DNA from: Saprospiraceae bacterium
Lineage (GTDB): Bacteria; Bacteroidota; Bacteroidia; Chitinophagales; Saprospiraceae
Length of the DNA stretch: 64,000 bases
Direction: 5' to 3'
Assembly (NCBI GenBank): GCA_016719855.1
Contig: JADJYH010000015.1
Span: forward strand, 1 to 64,000
Shown here piece by piece: positions 18,593 to 26,551 of this stretch (position 1 is the stretch's first letter; each line of letters begins with the position of its first letter). The translations under genes were made by a program, and so were the position numbers. The notes beneath the pieces were generated by a model, which was given only the letters and a program-made list of their open reading frames with translations, searched no databases and was not told where the DNA came from.

Positions 18593-18842
18593 TCTGAATC
18601 ACGGATTTTACGGATTAAATGATTTCACGGATGAGGGCACGCACGTTCAGCGGACTTTAACGTGATTCAGGCTTCCTGAATCACGGATGTTACAAATGAT
18701 TTCCGGATAGGGCACGCTCGTTCACACCGTGATTCAGACAACTTTCCGTCTGAATCACGGATTTTACAGATTAAATGATTTCACGGATGAGGGCACGCAC
18801 GTTCAGCGGAATCCCAAAATCCGTAAAATCCGTGATTCAGAC
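18593..18842. repeat. Palindromic repeats, copies 2-4 (upstream of GxxExxY gene)
   Basis: Three copies of the same family as 18091-18186: 18593-18671, 18674-18739 (shorter, more diverged) and 18749-18842. Each starts near CTGAATCACGG and ends near CCGTGATTCAG; copy 4 also ends AAAATCCGTGATTCAGAC. The internal part GAGGGCACGC(A/T)CGTTC is shared by the three. The end of copy 4 supplies the TGA stop codon of hsdS. Confidence 0.85.
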
Positions 18843-20157
18843 AACTCCCCCCGGAAACATCCCCTGCATCAGCCCCTTCTTCACCTCCTTCAGCGCTGCC
18901 AGCTTTTGGCCTTGGGCGGCGATGAGGTCGTCGAGGGAGGTGAGGCAGGTGGCGATTTTTTGCTGTTCTGATTGGGTGGGAACATTAATTTAGTTGATGC
19001 TAACGTTTCTTGACCAACATTATATCTTGTACTTCCCCCTGCCTTTGAAGAAATAGATTTTCTAGCTGTGTCTGTTTTTAATAGTTTATTCAAGAATATT
19101 GGCTCGTATTCACTAATTTTCTTTTCCTCTTATTACGAAGCCCCAAAGGTTACTTTATGCTCCTTGTCGAGGTAAACATTTGCTGTACCAACTTCATCTT
19201 GGGTTTCTGAACTCCTCTGAAAAGAATGTCACCATATTCAACAGAATATTTTTCAACTGTAATAGCATCAACATCCACACTGCCAATGATATTTTTAGAA
19301 GTTATGAATTCATTATTAAGAATGTCTAAAACGTTAATGAACTTGACTCCTTTGCCATATTGTTCTTTCGAGGCATTAATTCCATTTTTAAACTCCAAAA
19401 GTTCACCCAACGCCTTCTCCTCCCACTCCCCCTCAAACTCCCCAAACCTCCTCCTCGGCACCGTTTCCCCTTCCGCCGGAAAAAGCTGCTGCATCAGCCC
19501 TTTTTTATGGGCTTGCAAGGCTTTGATCTTTTCGCTTTGGGCGGCGATGAGCTCGTCGAGGGAGGAGAGGGTGGCGGCGATTTTTTGTTGTTCTTTTTGA
19601 GGGCAAAGGCAGCAACAAATCAGAAAATTGTTTGTAGCTAACCATTTTCCCATCACGAATGCCTTCAATATTTTTGTTTTAAATCTTGAATGAAGAAATC
19701 CGTCTTGAAATAGTGTTTGAAGAAAATGTTTTCAACATCAATCTTTTCCGAAGGATAATATAAGCCGGACTGCAAATGCCTTTATAATTTGAGTATTCAA
19801 TTCCTCCCTGAAATGACCTTAGGCTAATTATAAAATCACCAACTTCAACCACTTTGTAGCTTTCAATGCTTTTATCCGTGACAATTACACTGTAATCAAT
19901 TTCATTTCTTGGAATTGCACCATGTTCTTGAGTTATGGCAAGGATTGGCAGGTCAGAATTATGATTCTTATTAGAAATCTGGTTGAACACTTTTCCATTT
20001 TGGCAAGACCATTCCCACTCTCGAAACTCCGCAAACCGCACCCCATTCCTTCCCCGTTTTTTGTCAAGATGGGATTATTGATTTCCCTGACGGAGCGCCC
20101 CATCCGGGAAATCTTTGAATCGGCAAATCGTATTTTCTTTTCCTTATTCATAAGCAT
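18837..20157 (-). CDS. hsdS: Type I restriction-modification specificity subunit HsdS, frameshifted
   Basis: Overlaps the hsdR end by about 14 bases (start region MLMNKEKKIRFADSK at 20157). Two target-recognition domains: the first, RFAEFREWEWSCQNGKVFNQ with LPILAITQEHGAIPR, ends near 19680; then the central conserved helix EQQKIAATLSSLDELIAAQ ... KKGLMQQLFP; the second domain EKALGELLEFKNGINASKEQ with EYGDILFRG; and the distal helix SEQQKIATCLTSLDDLIAAQ ... GLMQGMFPGG. The sense shifts frame at several points (near 19670, 19110 and 18985). HsdS sets DNA specificity and bridges HsdM and HsdR. The two spacer helices and the repeat-derived stop (GGVV then TGA) are notable. Confidence 0.8.
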
Positions 20158-23142
20158 TCAATCCAGATATATCCCGCCCTTGGGCGAGTTTGTGAAGAAA
20201 TGGAACCAAGTCAGCCATCAAAGCCAGTTCCTTTTGGCTGCGGGCCTTCCAGCCGAGTTCGAGCGGGGCCAGCAGGTCGCTCAGTTTTCGCCATCGAATA
20301 TCATGCGGCCCATGATTTCGTCAGTGAAGGCTTGCAGGGCGGGGGGTTCCAATCCGTGCTTGTTGGCGATGGCAGCCAATTCTTTGGCGCTTTTCTCGGT
20401 CTTGAAGGTCTGGTAGCCGTCCTGGATCTCGGTTTCGTTGAGTGCCTTGCCCGCTTCCAGGCTGTAGATATATTCCTCGATGTCCTCCCGCTCGTCCATC
20501 AGGTTGGCATCGGAACTGAGCATACTGATAATCTGGCCCCTTGACACCTTTTGCTTGTTGGGCTTGTTTTGGGTGTATTTGGCAATCAGCCCCATGATAT
20601 AGTCGTAGTCCACCAGTGCGGAGGCGAACAGCACCAGTTCGAAGTCCAGTTGCTGGATGTCGGGCGGGGCATTGTTCCCTTCTTTCTGCTGGATGGCCTT
20701 GAGCTGCTTGGCGGTTTCGAGGTAGCTGCTCCGGAACGAGCGCAGGCGGTCTTCCGGCATGACGTCCTCGATTTGTTCTTTTTGCGCTTCGGTCAGGTCG
20801 GTGTACTGGTCGAGTTGGGTTTTCAGGCGCTGCACCTCCTTGAAGCGGTTGATGAATTCGATGCGCGCCGTGTCGCCTTTCAGGTTGTACACTTCCTGCG
20901 GTTCGTTCAGCAGGTCGCTTTGTGCCATGAACTTCCCCATGGCGGCCACGGCTTTTTTGTAGCTTTCCATCACTTTGGGCGCAGGCTCCACCAGCCAGAT
21001 TTCCTTGGCCTGTGCGCTGGTATTTTCTCCCGAAAACAACATGATGGCTTTGTCCACTTCGTTTTCCTGCTGCCGGAAGTCGAGGACGTTCCCGTAGGGT
21101 TTTGTTTCGTTCAGGACCCGGTTGGTGCGGCTGAAAGCCTGAATGAGGCCGTGGTGTTTCAGGTTTTTGTCCACGTACAGCGTGTTCAGGTATTTGGAGT
21201 CGAAGCCCGTGAGCAGCATGTCCACCACGATGGTCACGTCTATTTTGTTTTTGTGCGGATAGTCGGCATTGGTGTACCGCTGGAATTTGATGCGCTGCTG
21301 CACATCCTGATAGTACACGTCGAATTCGTTGATGCGGTGGTTGCTGCCATATTGCTTGTTGTAATCGCTGATGATGGCTTTCAGCGCTTTTTTCTTTTCG
21401 TCAGGCGCTACCTTGTTGTCCTCTTTTTCCTGTTGCAGGTCTTCCTGTAGTTGCTGCACGTCCTTGTCGCCTTCGGCGGGCGGCGAAAACACGCAGGCGA
21501 TGTTCAGGCCCTGGTATTCCTTGTCCGCCTTTAGTTTCTCCGCTTGGGCGCTTTTGAACAGTTCGTAGTATTCAATGGCGTCATTGATGGAGGCCGTGGC
21601 AAAAAGGGCATTGAAGCGCCGATGATGCGTGGCGGCATCGTGCTTGTTCAGGATGGCATTCACCACGGCCATTTTGTGCTGACGGCTTGCCGTGTCCAGT
21701 TTCTGTTCGCCCTTGAAATAATCAATATGGAAACGGAGCACGTTCCGGTCGTCAATGGCATGGGTGATGGTATAGGCATGCAACTGCTTTTCAAAAATAT
21801 CCTTGGTCGTCACGAAGGAGCCGACCGTGCCGTCCACCTGTTGGTAGGAGGCATTGTCTTCGAAAATGGGCGTACCCGTGAAGCCGAAGAGTTGGGCGTT
21901 GGGAAAAAACTCCTTGATTGCCTGGTGGTTGTCGCCGAATTGGGAGCGGTGACACTCGTCGAAGATGATGGCGATGCGCTTGTTGCGCAATGGTTCGAGG
22001 CGTTCCTTGAGGTGTTGCCTTAGTGCCGGGGACTTTCGAGTCACCCGGTCACTTGCCACCCCATCACTAAGCGCCAAACCAAGTTTCTGGATGGTCGTGA
22101 CAATCACCTTATTGGCGTAGTCCTCCGATAGCAGGCGTTCCACCAACGTACCCGTGTTGGTGTTCTCCTCCACGCAGTCCTCTTGGAATTTGTTGAATTC
22201 CTCCCGTGTCTGGCGGTCGAGGTCTTTCCTATCCACCACGAAGAGGCATTTGTGGATGTCGGGGTTGTCCTTTAGCAGCGTGGAAGCTTTGAAGGAAGTT
22301 AGCGTCTTGCCGCTGCCCGTCGTGTGCCAGATATAGCCGTTGCCCCGGTTCTGGTGGATGCAGTCCACGATGGCCTTCACAGCATAAATTTGGTAGGGGC
22401 GCATCACCAGCAGTTTTTGCTCGGTGGCCACCAGCACCATGTATCGGCTGATCATCTGGGCGAGGGTGCATTTGCTCAGGAATTTTTCGGCAAAATCGTC
22501 GAGGTGGGTGATTTTTTTGTTGTCCTCGCTGGCAAACTGGTAGACGGGCAGGAACTGCTCGTCGGCGTTGAAATTGAAATGCTGGTTCTGGTTGTTGGCA
22601 AAATAGTAGGTATTGGCCCGGTTGCTCACGATGAACAACTGCATGAAGCACAGCAGCGAATTGGCGTAGCCATTGCCGGGGTCATTCTTGTAATCCACGA
22701 TTTGCTGCATGGCCCGGCGTGGGCTGATTTCGAGGCTTTTCAGTTCTATCTGCACCATCGGGATGCCGTTCAGCAGCAAAATTACATCGTAACGGTGGTG
22801 GCTGCCCTCGGTGTTCATCCGCAACTGGCTCACAACTTCAAACTCGTTCTTACACCATTCCTTGATATTGACAAGCGTATATTGTAGCGGTGTGCCATCT
22901 TCTCTTATAAAAGTGTTCATTTCCCGCAGGTGCTTGGAGGCAGCGAACACGTCGGCGGTGGTGATTTCGTCCCGCAACCGTGCGAATTCCGCATCGGAGA
23001 GGTTGCAGCGGTTCAGCGCCTGGAACTTCTCCCGGAAATTGCGTTCGAGCGCCTCCCGGCTCCGGATGTCGGGGCGGGGGGTGTATTTTAGCTCGGTGAG
23101 CTTGGCGATGAGGGCTTGCTCTATTTGGGCTTCTTTTGTCAT
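20144..23142 (-). CDS. hsdR: Type I restriction-modification endonuclease/translocase subunit HsdR
   Basis: From MTKEAQIEQALIAKLTELKY at 23142. The N-terminal PD-(D/E)xK nuclease shows IPMVQIELKSLEISP (ExK, about residue 133). The SF2 motor follows: Walker A WHTTGSGKTLTSFKAS (about 275), motif II IIFDECHRSQFG, motif III FGFTGTPIF, then VDMLLTGFDSKYL and AFSRTNRVLNE (motifs V and VI). 953 residues run to 20281; a one-base shift at the end would add LSDLLAPLELGWKARSQKEL and a stop at 20144, the usual tail. It carries a short insertion VASDRVTRKSP near residue 360 that corresponds to DNA similar to the hsdM palindrome. HsdR cuts unmethylated DNA after ATP-driven translocation. Confidence 0.92.
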
Positions 23143-23468
23143 GCAAAATTATGAGTTGAGATACACATGCTTTCATCGGCAAGACTGATATCGTTTTGAC
23201 ATTCCAGTATGGCTACGCCAATTCCTGCGAAGCGATTTATTTTGGATTTAGTTTGGAAGACCCAGCTGCAGGCTCGCAGTTGGTGGCCTATGTGATATGT
23301 GGCTATTTGTTCTGGGTTTTGATTGGGCTTCATTTGAATGGTAAAAGGTTGTTCGTAATGACTCTCGTTCCTTTGGCTTGGTTATGCCCTGTGGGAACGC
23401 TTTTCGATTAGCGGCCAAGTTACTATCCCCCCACGACATATCCCGCCAAGACACATAACTATTTAAAA
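23143..23468. other. Intergenic region without recognised gene
   Basis: Space upstream of hsdR. Short open frames are present on both strands without family resemblance or start context. No clear promoter element found. Confidence 0.45.
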
Positions 23469-24067
23469 TCAGAAGTGAGCAGCACCCAAAATCTCGCCTT
23501 CCAAATTCCTCAATTCCATCTCCTTCCGCATCAATCCCAGTTCACTTTCGAGAAACGCCTTCTGTTTTGGCAAGAAGGCGCTGGGAGCGAGCTTTGCCGC
23601 TTCGTAGTCCAGGACGGCCAGTTCGTAAAGCGAAAGGTCAATTTGATGCACTTTCCGCATGGTTTGGAATTCCAATCCTATCATTTCCCATTTGGTCAAA
23701 AGTTCGGTGAGTTGTCGGTGGGCATCTCTGGCTTCGATGTCGGCGGCGGCTTCGATGCTGCGCCGCTTGGCGGTGCGGTCGAGTCGCTGGCGCTTGGCGG
23801 CGAAGACTTGGGCGAGCCAAAAGGAGAGGGTCGGACGTAGTTGGCCTTGTAGGTTGTAGCTGACACCAACGGAAGGGACGTAGTTTATCCACTGGCCGGG
23901 GGCTGCGTCGTCGAACTCGGCGAGGGCGGCAAGGGTGAGGCGCTGGTAGTGCTGGTTCAGGGCGGCGTGTAATAAGTCGGCAGTTGGCAGTTGGCAGTCG
24001 GGGGGAGGGGTGTCGGCGCAGGTCCCTGCAGGATGACAAAAAAGAAAAGCAGCAGGAGTTGTTTCAT
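23469..24067 (-). CDS. Helical exported protein, TolC-like in part, frameshifted
   Basis: Starts MKQLLLLFFFVILQGPAPTP at 24067 with a signal peptide. A frame change at the short tandem TTGGCAG repeat (near 23980-24000) leads into LLHAALNQHYQRLTLAALA, then WINYVPSVGVSYNLQGQLRP, then long helices TLSFWLAQVFAAKRQRLD, EAAADIEARDAHRQLTELL and MRKVHQIDLSLYELAVLDYE, ending LRNLEGEILGAAHF. About 190 residues. The pattern of one beta hairpin between long helices recalls half of a TolC-type outer-membrane efflux protein, but that is inference. It ends 20 bases... upstream of no partner gene; function unknown. Confidence 0.5.
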
Positions 24068-24086
24068 GGCAATTTGGTCGTTTTCG

Positions 24087-25121
24087 TCATAGATCATTTT
24101 CGTCATTGGGGTCATCGGGTCGCAACTGCTGTTTGAGGTCGTCGGGGCTGGGGAGTTGGCCGCTGAGTTCTTCGGGGAGGAACTGGCTGATCTGGTATTC
24201 GGCGACGCCCATGGGCTTGTTGCTGGTGCGCAGTGCGTACTCGACTTCGAGGTGGTCTTTTTCGGCGCAAAGGATGATGCCGATGGAGGGGTTTTCTTCG
24301 GGGAGCCGAACCTGTTCGTCGAGGAGTTCGAGGTGGAAGTTCATCTTGCCCGCAAACTCCGGCTTGAAGGCCCCGATTTTGAGGTCAATGGCCACGAGGC
24401 AGCGCAGTCGGCGGTGGAAGAAAAGGAGGTCAACATGGTAGGTCTTGTCGGAGAGCTTCAGCGGATACTGGTTGCCGACGAAGGAGACGCCGTAGCCGAG
24501 TTCGAGGAGGAAGTCCTTGAGCTTGCCGAGAAGTTGGCGCTCCAGTTCGAGTTCGAGCATGGGTTCGTTGACGCCGAGGAATTCGAGGCTGTAACGGCTT
24601 TTGATGACCTCGTTGGCCTGTTCGGCGAAGTGTTCCGGCAGTGCTTGCTTGAAGTTGGTCTGCTTGGGCTCCAACTGGTGGCGCTCGTAGGCCTGCGCCT
24701 TGATTTGGTTGAGCAGCACGTCACGGCTCCACGCCATGTCGGCGGTAGCTTGGAGGTAGTAGGTGCGTTCTCCGTGGGACTTTGCCCGTTGCATGATGAG
24801 GATGTGCTGCCCCCAAGGAATTTCTGAAACAAGCTGTTTCAGATTTGGGAAAGGCGCATACATCTCAAAGAATTGGCGCATGAACCATAGGTTCCGGGCG
24901 GAAAAGCTCGACTCAGTTGGGAAGTCATGCCGCAAGTCTTTTGACAGTTGCTCGACGATTCCCTTGCCCCATCCGTGCTGCGCTTGGCGCTCGACGATGA
25001 GGCGGCCTATTTCCCAATAGATGCTGATGAGCGAGCGGTTGAGCTGCCGGATGGCCCGGTTGCGTTCTTCCCGGATGGCGGTTTTGATGTCGGTGAGGAG
25101 GAGTTGGTAAGCGTTGTCCAT
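24087..25121 (-). CDS. DUF1016 / YhcG family protein with PD-(D/E)xK nuclease-like domain
   Basis: 344 residues, intact. The N-terminal DUF1016 domain (IYWEIGRLIVERQAQHGWGK, SARNLWFMRQFFEMY, IPWGQHILIMQR) precedes a C-terminal nuclease-like domain: YHVDLLFFHRRLRCLVAIDL followed by KIGAFKPEFAGKMNFHLELL, with D and DxK in PD-(D/E)xK order, then SIGIILCAEKDHLEVEYALR. The family is often found inside or beside type I RM loci, and has been linked to DNA cleavage in defence contexts; its role is not settled. Twenty bases from the exported helical protein and downstream of nothing else, it completes a block of three nuclease-fold genes here. Confidence 0.88.
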   Translation of the reverse strand: MDNAYQLLLTDIKTAIREERNRAIRQLNRSLISIYWEIGRLIVERQAQHGWGKGIVEQLSKDLRHDFPTESSFSARNLWFMRQFFEMYAPFPNLKQLVSEIPWGQHILIMQRAKSHGERTYYLQATADMAWSRDVLLNQIKAQAYERHQLEPKQTNFKQALPEHFAEQANEVIKSRYSLEFLGVNEPMLELELERQLLGKLKDFLLELGYGVSFVGNQYPLKLSDKTYHVDLLFFHRRLRCLVAIDLKIGAFKPEFAGKMNFHLELLDEQVRLPEENPSIGIILCAEKDHLEVEYALRTSNKPMGVAEYQISQFLPEELSGQLPSPDDLKQQLRPDDPNDENDL

Positions 25122-25284
25122 TGTTAGGTTATTTTGGCGTAAAGGTATTGCTTCCTATGTTTTTTCTACCGAAAACACCTGTTGTTTTGGCTGTTTGCCT
25201 AGCATAAATCAGCTTGCTGGATGCCTAAAAATCATTGCTTTTTGGATGGCGTGGTGTGATAATGGGGTCAATAAAATGATGGCC

Positions 25285-25731
25285 ATGAAAAAGCTAATAT
25301 TTTGTTTTGGATTGTTGATTATCTTGTTCATGATTGGCTGCATCAAGGACAACGACCTTCAAGATTACTCAAAAAAAATCAATGGGAGGGTGAGTGAAAA
25401 GGACAGCGGAATTCCACTTGAGGGGATAGGTATTCAAATTAGGAAGTACAAATTTTGCCTTATTTTTGAATGCAATGATAGAGAAGTCTATGGTGAAACC
25501 AGTACCTCTCCGGATGGTACATTCAACTTTACTTATTACGGGTCGGAGGATATCAACATTCAAATCGATTCGCCAATGAAAACTGTTCTCGATGGGAATG
25601 GACATTTGATACAAGTGCCAAGATATCCTGAATGCGAATTGTTTGAGGATACGAGTTCCTGTTATTCAAGTGATATTTTTAACGCTACCGAGAAATTTCT
25701 CGAAATAAAAATGATTAAGCGACAAGAATGA
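25285..25731 (+). CDS. Lipoprotein with carboxypeptidase-regulatory-like (beta-sandwich) domain
   Basis: 148 residues from MKKLIFCFGLLIILFMIGC; the lipobox FMIGC marks acylation at residue 19. The mature part (KINGRVSEKDSGIPLEGIGI, then TSTSPDGTFNFTYYG) follows the carboxypeptidase-regulatory/CarboxypepD_reg pattern G-V-D..G-PL-GV and S-DG-F-F that many Bacteroidota surface lipoproteins carry. Function unknown. Upstream in-frame ATGs at 25279 and earlier exist, but this start gives the shortest proper signal peptide. Confidence 0.75.
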   Translation: MKKLIFCFGLLIILFMIGCIKDNDLQDYSKKINGRVSEKDSGIPLEGIGIQIRKYKFCLIFECNDREVYGETSTSPDGTFNFTYYGSEDINIQIDSPMKTVLDGNGHLIQVPRYPECELFEDTSSCYSSDIFNATEKFLEIKMIKRQE

Positions 25732-25807
25732 ATCTTGTAGTGTCGCTTGGTATTTCATCTCGCAAGAAAACAAATCCTAAGAAATGGCTAACCTTCAATT
25801 TGACAGC

Positions 25808-26047
25808 TCAATTACCTGTGTTTATCCAAGTTATCATCGCCGTTAGTTGCAGGGGTTTTATTTGCGAAAGTTCTTCCCGGTTCTTGGCCTCGATGCTTCC
25901 CCGCTTCGCCGATTCCTTCAGCCTTGCCTCCATGCTGATTTTTGCGATTTTGTCTTTCAATTCCTCAATCCTGGTTTCGTCAACTTGCGGTTCCTTCCAC
26001 GATGACAAGGCTGTTTCGATTTCATCGTGCAGGCCATAATACGTCAC
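25808..26047 (-). CDS. Small charged helical protein, possibly a fragment
   Basis: 79 residues from a GTG at 26047. The sequence TALSSWKEPQVDETRIEELK, DKIAKISMEARLKESAKRG and IEAKNREELSQIKPL is strongly helical and charged, likely a coiled coil. No family recognised. The lack of an ATG and the abrupt end suggest either a fragment or a small adaptor protein. Confidence 0.35.
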   Translation of the reverse strand: MTYYGLHDEIETALSSWKEPQVDETRIEELKDKIAKISMEARLKESAKRGSIEAKNREELSQIKPLQLTAMITWINTGN

Positions 26048-26222
26048 TCCTATTGACTAATATCACAGACCGTGGTGTAGGAAAGTCATAAGATTTTGGC
26101 TCATCATGATAGCAAATTTACGTTGACAATAAACTTGAGCATTGAAAAGCAAGACGTTTATTTTCGGAGTGAATTTTTTATGCTATCTGGTGTAAGCATT
26201 ATTGAATTAGAAATGGCCCTAG

Positions 26223-26401
26223 TGGTTTGTCCAATTAATCTTGACAGGTAGCGAAAGGGGGTTTGGGGGCTTTGCCCCCAAGGAGCTACTACCCCCGTCC
26301 CGCCGCCTCCAGCGGCGGGACGGGGGTGAAGTGAGTTTTCGGGGCGGCTGCGCCGCCCCAAGCCCCTTAGCTGAACACGTCAGGATTAACTGGACAAAAC
26401 A
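26223..26401. mobile_element. MITE-like element flanked by CTAG
   Basis: 179 bp with imperfect 23-bp terminal inverted repeats: the left end begins TGGTTTGTCCAATTAATC (26223) and the right end is the complement of TGTTTTGTCCAGTTAATC (26384-26401). Each end is flanked by CTAG (26219-26222 and 26402-26405), consistent with a 4-bp target duplication. Three GC-rich hairpins lie inside: 26263-26281, 26291-26327 (16-bp perfect arms) and 26341-26359. It has no transposase gene, so it would need one in trans. CTAG targets are known for some IS5-group elements; the assignment is inference. Confidence 0.75.
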
Positions 26402-26551
26402 CTAGTACCATTCCCACCTTTTTAGTGAAGATGAGACATATCGTTGACTACTTTAATGATATTCTTCAAATACGATTCATTGCAGCCTACAGTTAGCTTC
26501 TGTAAACACTCAAATTCTGGTGTAGGCATTTGAATCCCAAAATCATGTATC

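Noticed and set aside
20551..21450. 299-codon plus-strand open frame opposite hsdR
   Set aside because: Mirror of hsdR; rich in Val/His/Phe with no independent signature.
26158..26361. Small protein within the MITE
   Set aside because: Proline/arginine-rich frame produced by GC-rich hairpins, not conserved-looking.
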